A stretch of 7,223 nt of DNA from Euryarchaeota archaeon UBA82 (GTDB taxonomy: Archaea; Thermoplasmatota; Poseidoniia; Poseidoniales; Poseidoniaceae), in contig DAKQ01000033.1 of assembly GCA_002496635.1 (NCBI GenBank), forward strand, positions 12,430 through 19,652, written 5' to 3'. This document shows, in pieces, positions 1 through 6,795 of the stretch (the stretch's first letter is position 1; the number at the start of each line of letters is the position of its first letter). The translations under genes and the position numbers were made by a program. The notes under the pieces are model-generated. The model made no database searches and was not told the origin of the DNA. It worked only from the letters and a program-made list of their open reading frames with translations.

Positions 1-1190
1 ACACATCGAGCCTCATCGTTGATGATTACTCCTGAAAACGTAGTAGAATTATCAAGAATACACTTTGTTGTAACAGTCCAATTTGAAGGTATATCGTCGT
101 ATTGATCGCCGTTGCGCATAGACCATGAGGCTACCAAGGTTGCCTCGTCCGTTGGACTGAGTAACGTTCCATTCAAACTGATTGGTGTTGTAAGCGGAAT
201 GAGTTGCGCCTCATCAAAGTCTTCATCCACATACCCATTCGAATCGACAACTGTATCAACATCATTTGGACGGTTGAACGCCTCACGGAAGGACGAATGG
301 TCCCCGCGCAATGTTAAGTCGAGATACGGAAGAACATGCTCCATTGCATGATTCATTTGTTCCTCTTGGGTAAGTGAAGCATCTCCATCATTGAAATCTT
401 CAAGGAAAGAAGAAGAATCTTGGTACTGGTAATGGTTTGCACCTAGAGAATGGAGAATTTGCCAAGCGAACCCATCAACATTTTCCAGTACTGGAAGAAC
501 ATGTTCTGTTGCAGGTGCCACTTCATCAGCACTTCCTGTAATGAACAAGCCAATATTTGGAGCAGGTGCTCGAATCGTAAGTGGCTCATTTACTTCTTCG
601 ACTTCAAGAGCAAGCCCTACTATGGCTCTTGGAGGTTGGGCTGTCTGATTTGTAGCAAGTGAGAGCCAATTGATGTATCCATTGGTTGCAATAACTGCAC
701 CTATGCCATGACCAATGAGGCCCCAATGAGATTCATCCACTGAACCAAACATCCCAAGTACCGCTTCATTCGATTGATTTGAATTGTGCATCCATGTTTG
801 AATATCTTCTAAATCGGAGACAATATCGCTGAGTCCCAAATTGGTTTGCCATGGTGGAATGTAAACCATCGTTCCTTTTTGTGCGATTCGTGAGCAGAGA
901 AGCATGTAATTTTCTGGACTTTCATTCTCATCAACGAGAAGAACCATCCACGGGAATGGCCCGTTGCCTGCTACTTCACTGTCTTCTCCTGAAACCATTG
1001 CTGGATAGACAAGACGATGATCTTGGCCAGGAGGTCCTTGTTGGTTCACTGAAAAATCAATGAAACCTACTGGGAAATCAGGTCCCGTGTGAGGTGATTG
1101 ATAATTTGAGTCCTCCTCGGGAAAAGCTTGAACTCCCGAAAAGGTTGCTAAAACAAGCAACCCACACAACAACAAGGAGCGTGCGCCCAT
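1..1190 (-). CDS. Secreted alpha/beta-hydrolase-fold protein with Gly in place of the nucleophile Ser (C-terminus beyond left edge)
   Basis: The frame is open for 396 codons from the ATG at 1190-1188 to the left edge, with no stop, so the C-terminus is missing. Residues 1-22 look like a Sec signal peptide: MGAR, a Leu-rich core, and cleavage after VQA before FPEE. An alpha/beta-hydrolase domain spans about 40-298. It has a nucleophile-elbow sequence IGHGIGA (159-165), an acid-loop ITGSADE with Asp222, and GANHYQYQD with His253. The following EEQ...YLDLTLRGD stretch resembles dienelactone-hydrolase/chlorophyllase-like secreted hydrolases. The elbow is normally G-H-S-x-G, but here codon 162 is GGC (Gly), so ordinary serine-hydrolase activity is doubtful. 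From about 335 a beta-rich, possibly Ig-like domain begins, with Cys377 and Cys396. Six N-glycosylation sequons (N89, N138, N181, N340, N370, N381) fit an extracellular archaeal protein. It starts 25 bases after aroE and may be co-transcribed with it; I see no clear TATA box of its own. The fold call is fairly firm; the substrate is unknown. Confidence 0.8.
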   Translation of the reverse strand, partial: MGARSLLLCGLLVLATFSGVQAFPEEDSNYQSPHTGPDFPVGFIDFSVNQQGPPGQDHRLVYPAMVSGEDSEVAGNGPFPWMVLLVDENESPENYMLLCSRIAQKGTMVYIPPWQTNLGLSDIVSDLEDIQTWMHNSNQSNEAVLGMFGSVDESHWGLIGHGIGAVIATNGYINWLSLATNQTAQPPRAIVGLALEVEEVNEPLTIRAPAPNIGLFITGSADEVAPATEHVLPVLENVDGFAWQILHSLGANHYQYQDSSSFLEDFNDGDASLTQEEQMNHAMEHVLPYLDLTLRGDHSSFREAFNRPNDVDTVVDSNGYVDEDFDEAQLIPLTTPISLNGTLLSPTDEATLVASWSMRNGDQYDDIPSNWTVTTKCILDNSTTFSGVIINDEARC

Positions 1191-1215
1191 AGGGTTGGCT
1201 AGTCACTCCAACATT

Positions 1216-2223
1216 TCATTCTTCCATTGATTTGCGTCTAGATTGAGCCAATTCGAATTCACAATCAAACAACCAGGACAGGAGTTGGTCCAAAGATGGT
1301 AAATGTTCAGCGCACTGTGGCGCCCATAGTCTGCGCCATGATTCAAGATGCTGCCCAACGAGCATCCACCTTCCATCGAGTGTCATGTTCGTTGTGCTAA
1401 GCATCAATTCTTGTTCATCGAAAGAACCGCTTAGTGGAACATAATCGGGTGTTAAAGTTCGCTTTGCATCGATGCCTGAATCGTATGTCCCATCAAAATC
1501 GATGAGTAGATCAAGTTGTTCAACATCTCCTAATTGTTTACTCACGAGAGAAGCATCAATCTTCCTACGTCCACCAAGAGATACAACGTGTCCACCGGAT
1601 TCAAGCCATGCGTTTGCAATTGAACGAGCAGAACCTCCGCCACCATTCAGGCCAAGGATTGCTCCAGAAGCAACGTCGATACCATGGTGAAATGCTACAT
1701 CAACAACGCCAGCGCCATCTGTTGTTGCACAATACCATCCATGGCCGGTCCATCGTAATGTATTGACGGAAAGAATATCCATTCCGTTGTCAACAGGAGT
1801 GAAAGCCATACTCTGGAGTTGGTGCTTGAGTGGTGAGGTGAGATTCATCCAAACTTCTTCTTCATAATATTGGGACGGAATATGCCTCGAAACTGGTTGC
1901 TGCATCCTCATTGATTTAGTTCCTGCAAATGAAGCATACGCCCCCCTAGTCAGAACTTCTTCAACAAGTCTTCTAAGTTGCAATGTATTCGAATCAAGCC
2001 GGCTTTCGAGTGGCGTCCAATCAGGATTGTGTTCATCGTGCTCAATGTAGCCCCATCCTAAGACTTCATCGATGTGTACCGATTCTATGAGTCTTAAAGT
2101 ATGGTGAATAAGATTCGAAAGTTGATCTTTCTTCTTCAAAGAATGAAACACGAGAGAAAACAAAAGTGGAGAGAGAGAATGCGATATGGGCGAGCCTCCA
2201 ACCGCATATCGTAGTTCGCCCAT
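1216..2223 (-). CDS. aroE: Shikimate dehydrogenase, divergent, with enlarged N-terminal domain
   Basis: The product would reduce 3-dehydroshikimate to shikimate with NADPH, in the cytoplasmic shikimate pathway to aromatic amino acids. With the start at 2223 it has 335 residues. YAVGGSPISHSLSP near the N-terminus carries the substrate serines (Ser16, Ser18). N-L-T-S-P-L-K ends in the catalytic Lys133. NTL supplies Asn154, and TTDGAGV holds the catalytic Asp169. A Rossmann loop GLNGGGGSAR (191-200) is followed by a basic GGRR (217-220) suited to the NADP phosphate, and MLVGQ supplies Gln291. The family is usually about 270-290 residues. Ser16 to Lys133 is 117 residues against about 51 in E. coli AroE, so about 66 extra residues sit in the substrate domain. 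The C-terminal part is shorter than usual and lacks the common D-M-x-Y-x-P motif. I chose ATG 2223 because family members start a few residues before YAV and GGGAG lies just upstream. An in-frame ATG at 2271 would add 16 residues. A quinate dehydrogenase role cannot be excluded. Confidence 0.85.
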   Translation of the reverse strand: MGELRYAVGGSPISHSLSPLLFSLVFHSLKKKDQLSNLIHHTLRLIESVHIDEVLGWGYIEHDEHNPDWTPLESRLDSNTLQLRRLVEEVLTRGAYASFAGTKSMRMQQPVSRHIPSQYYEEEVWMNLTSPLKHQLQSMAFTPVDNGMDILSVNTLRWTGHGWYCATTDGAGVVDVAFHHGIDVASGAILGLNGGGGSARSIANAWLESGGHVVSLGGRRKIDASLVSKQLGDVEQLDLLIDFDGTYDSGIDAKRTLTPDYVPLSGSFDEQELMLSTTNMTLDGRWMLVGQHLESWRRLWAPQCAEHLPSLDQLLSWLFDCEFELAQSRRKSMEE

Positions 2224-2330
2224 GAACTCCCAGAGAACTCTTTGTTGAAGAACATCTGTCCCAAAATACATGGGATTTTGTTTACAATCGTCGGCATTGG
2301 ATTCAAGAAGAAGGAGAGTATAGGAGAACC
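2224..2330. promoter_or_regulatory. Divergent intergenic region, putative back-to-back promoters
   Basis: This stretch separates the minus-strand aroE from the plus-strand membrane-protein genes, so it should hold the promoters for both directions. The only AT-rich patch is around 2274-2287 (GATTTTGTTTACAA), which could seat a weak TATA box for either strand. On the plus strand GGAG at 2323-2326 sits 4 bases before the ATG at 2331 and could serve as a ribosome binding site, implying a short leader. On the minus strand GGGAG lies just before ATG 2223. No strong consensus TATA box is visible, so promoter positions are inference. If aroE really starts at 2271 the region shrinks to 2272-2330. Confidence 0.35.
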
Positions 2331-2639
2331 ATGGCCGCAGCAGAACGAGGTTCGTTTTTATGGATGATGTTCGGAGTTACTCAATTCATTCTTTCGATTA
2401 AACTCATGGATGAAGTTGAAGGATGGGTCACGACCCTCTTCGGGGGTGGTGCTGCCGCAGCAATTATGCTCGCAATAGTCGTGTTTCGAATGGAGCAACG
2501 TGAATTACTTGTTAATCCATTAAAATTAGATCGTGAAGTTAACGAAGATGCCATTAAAAATCAAGGAAAGGGTGTCGGGTACGGCGTAGGTATGTGGGTC
2601 ATATCCTTAATCACGCTCATCTTCTTCGTAGATTTCTGA
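2331..2639 (+). CDS. Small membrane protein of unknown function, upstream of the NfeD-flotillin pair
   Basis: I do not recognise this 102-residue protein. It has three likely membrane segments: about 8-25 (FLWMMFGVTQFILSIKL), about 33-52 (Gly/Ala-rich, FGGGAAAAIMLAIVVF) and about 84-101 (GVGMWVISLITLIFFV). Between the second and third lies a polar, charged loop of about 30 residues (53-82, with RMEQRE and KLDREVNEDAIK). The third segment runs almost to the C-terminus, which ends FVDF. GGAG four bases before the ATG supports the start. It is the first gene of the plus-strand block; the next gene begins 13 bases after its stop, pointing to co-transcription. Its position suggests a partner or assembly factor for the NfeD-flotillin membrane system, but nothing in the sequence itself demonstrates that. 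Confidence 0.7.
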   Translation: MAAAERGSFLWMMFGVTQFILSIKLMDEVEGWVTTLFGGGAAAAIMLAIVVFRMEQRELLVNPLKLDREVNEDAIKNQGKGVGYGVGMWVISLITLIFFVDF

Positions 2640-2652
2640 GATTTCGATTACC

Positions 2653-2895
2653 ATGGTTTCCCCCGACATCTCAACCTTTCGAACCATCGATGATGGTGCT
2701 GAAGAATTATTTGGTGGATTTTGGCCTTTCTTGAAGCGTACACTTCTGATATTTTTGCCCCTTTGGACATGGCTGCTCTGTTGGAGTGCTGGTTTCAATA
2801 ACATCATATCAGCCACTTTAGCAGGGCTTTCGTTGTCAGTCGTTGTTGGGATAGAACGGTATAAATTAAGCCGAATTTCCAGTAAAGACAATTAA
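2653..2895 (+). CDS. Small two-segment membrane protein of unknown function
   Basis: I do not recognise this 80-residue protein. A polar N-terminal stretch of about 20 residues (MVSPDISTFRTIDDGAEELF) precedes two likely membrane segments: about 30-46 (aromatic-rich, LLIFLPLWTWLLCW) and about 50-67 (IISATLAGLSLSVVVGI). A short basic tail (ERYKLSRISSKDN) probably stays in the cytoplasm. It lies 13 bases after the preceding small membrane-protein gene and 22 bases before the ATG of the NfeD gene, so all three are likely one unit. No clear ribosome binding site precedes the ATG. An overlapping minus-strand open frame of similar length lacks membrane segments and homology cues, and operon direction favours this one. 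Function could relate to the NfeD-flotillin assembly; this is context inference only. Confidence 0.65.
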   Translation: MVSPDISTFRTIDDGAEELFGGFWPFLKRTLLIFLPLWTWLLCWSAGFNNIISATLAGLSLSVVVGIERYKLSRISSKDN

Positions 2896-2897
2896 GG
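2890..2897 (+). promoter_or_regulatory. TATA-like element before the NfeD gene
   Basis: AATTAAGG is centred about 25 nt before ATG 2918, a spacing expected of an archaeal TATA box for a leaderless or nearly leaderless transcript. A similar ATTAAAAGG lies at the same distance before the flotillin ATG. It overlaps the TAA stop (2893-2895) of the small upstream gene, so the match could be chance. It mildly favours ATG 2918 over the TTG at 2909. Confidence 0.3.
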
Positions 2898-2917
2898 CCA
2901 TCCTTGGATTGAGTAAC

Positions 2918-3529
2918 ATGAGTATCTTTGAATGGCTTGCAGACTTGGCAGGAATTGAAGCACCAACCTTACTAGAAGTCATCTTTGTCAGTTGTGCAAT
3001 ATTAGGCGGCATCCTCTTTTTCATCATGATGATCTTAATGCTCGTAGGAGACATAATCGGAGGAGTTGGAGAAGCTGTTGGCTTTGATGCAGACATTGGA
3101 ACCGACTTAGGTTTTGAAATGTTGAGTATCCAAGGATTAAGCGTGGCAGTCATGATGTTTGGCCTTACAGGAATGTTTGGCTTATCTGCAACAGGAAGCG
3201 ATGTTGTTGCGGTTCTCTTCGGAGGTGCTGGGGCAGCAGGTGGTATGTACGGAATGGCACAAATGATGCGCGGCATCAGCCATCTTCAAGCGGATGGCAC
3301 CCTCAACTATAATGATGCAATTGGACAAAGAGGCCAAGTCTACTCCCGTATCCGTCCTAATGAATCAGGAGAGGTGCAAATACCTCTAGGCGGATCACTC
3401 AAAAACGTCTCAGCTCGTTCAAAGGACAAGTCTTTGTTTATTGCAAGTGGAGAATTCATACAGGTCGTGGACCGAATTGGTTCTACAATGATTGTTGTTC
3501 CTCTTGAAGACATCTCATCTGAAGAATAG
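2918..3529 (+). CDS. NfeD-family membrane protein with C-terminal OB-fold domain (flotillin partner)
   Basis: This 203-residue membrane protein has the NfeD/YqiJ-type layout. There are three hydrophobic segments (about 19-43, 70-90 and 94-117). A Gly/Asp-rich stretch (GDIIGGVGEAVGFDADIGTD) separates the first two. A soluble C-terminal domain at about 130-198 reads as the NfeD OB-fold: IGQRGQV, then a Pro-x-Glu-Ser-Gly turn, GEVQIPL, SGEFIQVVDRIGSTMIVVPL. NfeD proteins of this short, protease-less class are encoded beside flotillins and act with them at membrane microdomains; the flotillin gene follows here after 63 bases. It does not carry the ClpP-like serine protease domain of long NfeD proteins. 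I chose ATG 2918 because a TATA-like box lies about 25 nt upstream; an in-frame TTG at 2909 would add three residues. Family assignment is good; its exact biochemical role is not established even for the family. Confidence 0.85.
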   Translation: MSIFEWLADLAGIEAPTLLEVIFVSCAILGGILFFIMMILMLVGDIIGGVGEAVGFDADIGTDLGFEMLSIQGLSVAVMMFGLTGMFGLSATGSDVVAVLFGGAGAAGGMYGMAQMMRGISHLQADGTLNYNDAIGQRGQVYSRIRPNESGEVQIPLGGSLKNVSARSKDKSLFIASGEFIQVVDRIGSTMIVVPLEDISSEE

Positions 3530-3563
3530 CCCTAAGATGGTTCCTGCATCCGCAGGCAAAGCC

Positions 3564-3572
3564 ATTAAAAGG
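3564..3572 (+). promoter_or_regulatory. TATA-like box for the flotillin gene, leaderless spacing
   Basis: ATTAAAAGG lies about 26 nt upstream of the flotillin ATG at 3593, the canonical archaeal TATA-to-start distance, and suggests a leaderless mRNA. No Shine-Dalgarno sequence is placed properly before the ATG (AGGAAGG at 3570-3576 is too far away). Flotillin may therefore be transcribed independently as well as from the upstream genes. Confidence 0.45.
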
Positions 3573-3592
3573 AAGGTTTCTGTAAAATCGAT

Positions 3593-4984
3593 ATGGCGGA
3601 CGCATCGACTTGGGCAGTTTTCATAATTTTTGCAGTATTAGCAGTTGGAGCATTTGGATTTATTCTCCTCGTAACGCGTTATAAGCGATGTGCTTCTGAC
3701 GAAATCTTGGTTGTTTATGGACGTATCAAGGGCGGGAAAGCCTCTCGCTGTATCCACGGAGGTGCCGTCATGGTATGGCCTCTTGTTCAAGAATACAAGA
3801 AAATCTCACTAACTCCGATGACAATTTCTATTCCATTGGATAATGCACTTTCACTGCAGAACATTCGTATCAACGTACCTTCTACTTTCACAGTTGGTGT
3901 CAGTACAAACCCATTGATCATGAACAACGCTGCTGAGCGTCTTTTGCATCTCACCAAGGATGCTATTGAAGCAATGGCACAAGAGATTATTCTCGGTCAA
4001 CTCAGGCTTACTGTTGCAAGTTTAACTATCGAGCAAATCAACCAAGACAGAGATTCTTTCTTGGAACTCATTCGAGACAACGTTGGTGCTGAACTTCACA
4101 AATTGGGTCTTTACCTCATCAACGTCAACATCATCGATATTACTGACGAATCAAACTATATCGAAAGCATCGGTAAGAAGGCTGCATCTGGTGCAGTTAA
4201 CAAAGCTCTTGTCGATGTTGCAAACGCAGAACGTGATGGTGCAATCGGTAAGGCGAACGCTGACCGAGACAGAGAAGTTCAAGTTGCAAACAATGTTGCA
4301 GAATCCCAAAAGGGACAGAAGACTGCTGAAGTTGATCGACGTGTTTACGTTCAACAACAAGAAGCACTCGGTGTTCAAGGAGAAAACTTGTCCCGTGCTG
4401 AAATCGCATCCTATCAAGCAGACCTTGAAGAGAAGGAAGCAATTGCAATGCAGAGAGCTGAAGTTGCTCGAAGAACTGCAGAAATGGAAGTTCAGAAAGC
4501 CCAGTATATGCTTGAACAAGAGCGTCTACGTGCTGAAGAGATTGTTAAGGAAGAGATTTCTAAGACACAAATCGAAATTGCATCGGAAGCTGAAGCAGAA
4601 CGCCTCCGCCGTATCGCTCAAGGTGAAGCGGATGCAGTTCTTGCGCGTTACAATGCTGAAGCAGAAGGTACGAAAGCGGTTCTTGAAGCAAAGGCAAATG
4701 GATACAAGCAACTTGTTGAAAGTGCAGGTGGCGATGTAAAGGCTGCTGCTACTCTCCTCATGGTTGAGAAGATTGAAGAAATCGTTGCTCGACAAACTGA
4801 AGCAATCGCAAACCTACAAATCGACAAGATCACTGTATGGGATTCTGGCGCAGGTGGAAGCGAAGGAGGGAGCACAGCAAACTTTGTTTCCTCACTCATC
4901 CGTTCCTTGCCTCCAGTTCATGATGTAGCCAAGATGGCTGGTGTTGATTTGCCAGATTACCTCGGCTCAATGAAAGAAGAGTGA
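3593..4984 (+). CDS. Flotillin / SPFH-domain membrane scaffold protein
   Basis: This 463-residue protein has the full flotillin (FloT/YqiK-like) architecture. One N-terminal membrane segment (about 8-28) is followed by a basic TRYKRC. An SPFH/PHB domain spans about 30-195, including EILVVYGR, GGAVMVWPLVQEYKKISL and a segment ending LGLYLINVNIIDITDE. A long Glu/Ala-rich coiled coil spans about 195-375, with flotillin-type EA motifs (AEAE, EAEAER, NAEAEGTKA). A C-terminal segment IDKITVWDSG, then a Gly/Ser linker and a final SLPPVHDVAKMAGVDLPDYLG, matches the flotillin tail. Flotillins oligomerise at the cytoplasmic face of the membrane and scaffold ordered microdomains. The NfeD gene directly upstream is the usual partner. 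The ATG start is supported by the TATA-like box about 26 nt upstream and by the membrane segment beginning right after it. The client proteins organised in this archaeon are unknown. Confidence 0.95.
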   Translation: MADASTWAVFIIFAVLAVGAFGFILLVTRYKRCASDEILVVYGRIKGGKASRCIHGGAVMVWPLVQEYKKISLTPMTISIPLDNALSLQNIRINVPSTFTVGVSTNPLIMNNAAERLLHLTKDAIEAMAQEIILGQLRLTVASLTIEQINQDRDSFLELIRDNVGAELHKLGLYLINVNIIDITDESNYIESIGKKAASGAVNKALVDVANAERDGAIGKANADRDREVQVANNVAESQKGQKTAEVDRRVYVQQQEALGVQGENLSRAEIASYQADLEEKEAIAMQRAEVARRTAEMEVQKAQYMLEQERLRAEEIVKEEISKTQIEIASEAEAERLRRIAQGEADAVLARYNAEAEGTKAVLEAKANGYKQLVESAGGDVKAAATLLMVEKIEEIVARQTEAIANLQIDKITVWDSGAGGSEGGSTANFVSSLIRSLPPVHDVAKMAGVDLPDYLGSMKEE

Positions 4985-5073
4985 TTCGGTTAAACTCGAA
5001 CAACCTCCAAATTGGACGGTTTGACCTCTGAATAGGGGTTTCTTTGAAAGCCAAACTGCTTTGCATGGAAATT

Positions 5074-6789
5074 ATGGCCACTGACTTAGAGATTGCAAGG
5101 AAGGCTGAATTGGAACCTATTGAAGCGATTGCATGGAAACTTGGTATTCCTTCAAGCGACTTGATTACCTATGGATCGAGTATGGCCAAGATATCCTGGG
5201 ATGGAATGAAGCAACGCTTCTCATCGTCCAAAGGTAACCTCATCTTGGTTACATCAGTCAATCCTACACCGTTTGGAGAAGGAAAGACTGTAACAACCAT
5301 CGGACTTACTCAAGCGCTCTGCCGAATTGGGAAGAATGCAACATGTGTTATTCGGGAACCATCCATGGGGCCTGTCTTTGGAATCAAAGGAGGAGCTGCT
5401 GGTGGAGGAAATTCACAAGTACTTCCGATGGAAGAAATCAATCTCCATTTTACAGGAGATCTCCACGCAGTGACTTCAGCACACAACCTTCTCTCTTCAC
5501 TAATTGATAATCATATCAAACATGGTAATGCCACAAAGATTGACACGAATAGAGTCTTTTGGCCAAGAGTTGTTGATCTCAACGACCGTTCCCTCAGAGA
5601 TGTCGTAATAGGCTTGGGCGGTCCTGCAAATGGAAACGTTCGTCAAGACCGTTTCGATATTACAGCCGCTTCAGAGATTATGGCTATTCTTGTTCTTGCT
5701 AAGGATTACAGCGATCTTCGCCACCGCTTGGGAGAGATTGTTATTGCTCAATCAACTGAAGGCAATCCGATTAAGGCAGAACATATCGAAGCTGCAGGTT
5801 CAATGGCTCTCCTTCTACGTAATGCATTCTTGCCGAACCTTGTACAAACATTGGAAGGAAATCCTGCGTTTATTCATGGAGGCCCATTTGCAAATATTGC
5901 CCATGGAAATTCATCAATCGTAGCAGATAGAATCGCTCTGTCATGTGCAGATTATGTCGTTACTGAAGCTGGATTCGGCAGTGACATGGGTGCTGAGAAA
6001 TTCATGCACATCAAAGCAGAAACCTCGGGTAAAGCACCTGACTGCGTTGTAATGAATGTTACAGTTCGTTCAATGAAACTCCACGGTAAAGCCTTTGGAG
6101 AGCGCGGTGGATATAGACCTTCGAAAGATGAACTCGAAACTGAGAATGTTACGGCTGTTGTGGCTGGAGCTACATCGAATCTTGATAAACACATCAAGAA
6201 TATGCTCCGATTTGGAGTACCAGTTGTGGTCTCCATTAATCGATTTACAAGTGATACAGATGCTGAACTTGAGGCGATTGAGGAAGCTGCACGAGCAAGT
6301 GGTGCAAGTAGTGTTTGTCGAACAGAAGTTCACTCGAAAGGGGGAGAAGGGGGAGAAGCACTTGCGAATGTGGTCGTAGATTCAATACACGATCACGTCG
6401 CTGCCGGTAGACCATTTTTACCTCTTGTTGGCCCTAATGATTCTATCGAAAAGAAAGTCGAATCAATTGCAACACGGATGTATGGAGCATCGAGCGTAAA
6501 TATCGAAGCACCTGCTTTACGACAACTCAAAAAGATTCAAGAATGGGGATATGGAAATCTTCCTGTTTGCATGGCTAAGACTCAATATTCTTTTTCACAT
6601 GACGCCGGTATGCTTGGCGCCCCATCAGGCTTTGAGTTGCCAGTTCGAGAATTTAGACTAAATGCAGGAGCAGGTTTTGTTGTTGCAATTCTTGGTTCCA
6701 TGATGACCATGCCAGGATTACCAAAACGACCTGCTGCAAATGACATGGACATGGACGAAGATGGTCATCTCGTTGGTGTCTTTGGGTGA
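5074..6789 (+). CDS. fhs: Formate--tetrahydrofolate ligase
   Basis: The cytoplasmic enzyme makes 10-formyl-tetrahydrofolate from formate, ATP and tetrahydrofolate, feeding purine and other one-carbon needs. From ATG 5074 it has 571 residues, against about 556-560 in the family. Visible motifs are the ATP loop TPFGEGKTV (65-73, usually TPAGEGKTT) and REPSMGP (94-100). Next are GIKGGAAGGGN (103-113, usually ending in Tyr) and HFTGDLHAV (125-133). HGGPFANIAHGNSS (268-281) usually reads HGCNS, and TEAGFGSDMGAEKF (297-310) follows. VTVRSMKLHGK (329-339) is close to the second family signature, and MPGLPKRPAA (546-555) lies near the end. About nine extra residues follow the LHG at 336-338 compared with the Moorella enzyme. 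ATG 5074 gives MATDLEIARKAEL, matching the usual N-terminus; TTG 5044 and ATG 5065 would add 10 and 3 residues. A weak TATA-like CTTTGAAAG lies at 5042-5050, about 28 nt before the start. The 89 bases after the flotillin gene hold no other gene. Confidence 0.97.
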   Translation: MATDLEIARKAELEPIEAIAWKLGIPSSDLITYGSSMAKISWDGMKQRFSSSKGNLILVTSVNPTPFGEGKTVTTIGLTQALCRIGKNATCVIREPSMGPVFGIKGGAAGGGNSQVLPMEEINLHFTGDLHAVTSAHNLLSSLIDNHIKHGNATKIDTNRVFWPRVVDLNDRSLRDVVIGLGGPANGNVRQDRFDITAASEIMAILVLAKDYSDLRHRLGEIVIAQSTEGNPIKAEHIEAAGSMALLLRNAFLPNLVQTLEGNPAFIHGGPFANIAHGNSSIVADRIALSCADYVVTEAGFGSDMGAEKFMHIKAETSGKAPDCVVMNVTVRSMKLHGKAFGERGGYRPSKDELETENVTAVVAGATSNLDKHIKNMLRFGVPVVVSINRFTSDTDAELEAIEEAARASGASSVCRTEVHSKGGEGGEALANVVVDSIHDHVAAGRPFLPLVGPNDSIEKKVESIATRMYGASSVNIEAPALRQLKKIQEWGYGNLPVCMAKTQYSFSHDAGMLGAPSGFELPVREFRLNAGAGFVVAILGSMMTMPGLPKRPAANDMDMDEDGHLVGVFG

Positions 6790-6795
6790 TCATGA

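Noticed and set aside
112..1063. Three plus-strand open frames of 70-79 codons in the left part
   Set aside because: They lie opposite the long minus-strand hydrolase frame, which has a signal peptide and coherent fold motifs.
2607..2891. Minus-strand open frame of 94 codons opposite the second small membrane protein
   Set aside because: It has no recognisable segments, overlaps two genes of the plus-strand unit and runs against operon direction; the plus-strand frame encodes clear membrane segments.
2866..3276. Minus-strand open frame of 136 codons opposite the NfeD gene
   Set aside because: The translation is a low-complexity Pro/Ile/Met/Lys-rich shadow of Gly-rich membrane codons in NfeD.
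4083..4739. Plus-strand open frame of 218 codons inside the flotillin gene
   Set aside because: It is an out-of-frame shadow of the Glu/Ala-rich coiled coil; its Lys/Leu/Gln-rich translation has no domain features, and the flotillin frame is unmistakable.
5022..5037. Possible hairpin ACCTC/GGGGT before fhs as a terminator or riboswitch
   Set aside because: The stem is five pairs including a G-U wobble, there is no T-run after it, and no riboswitch core is recognisable.
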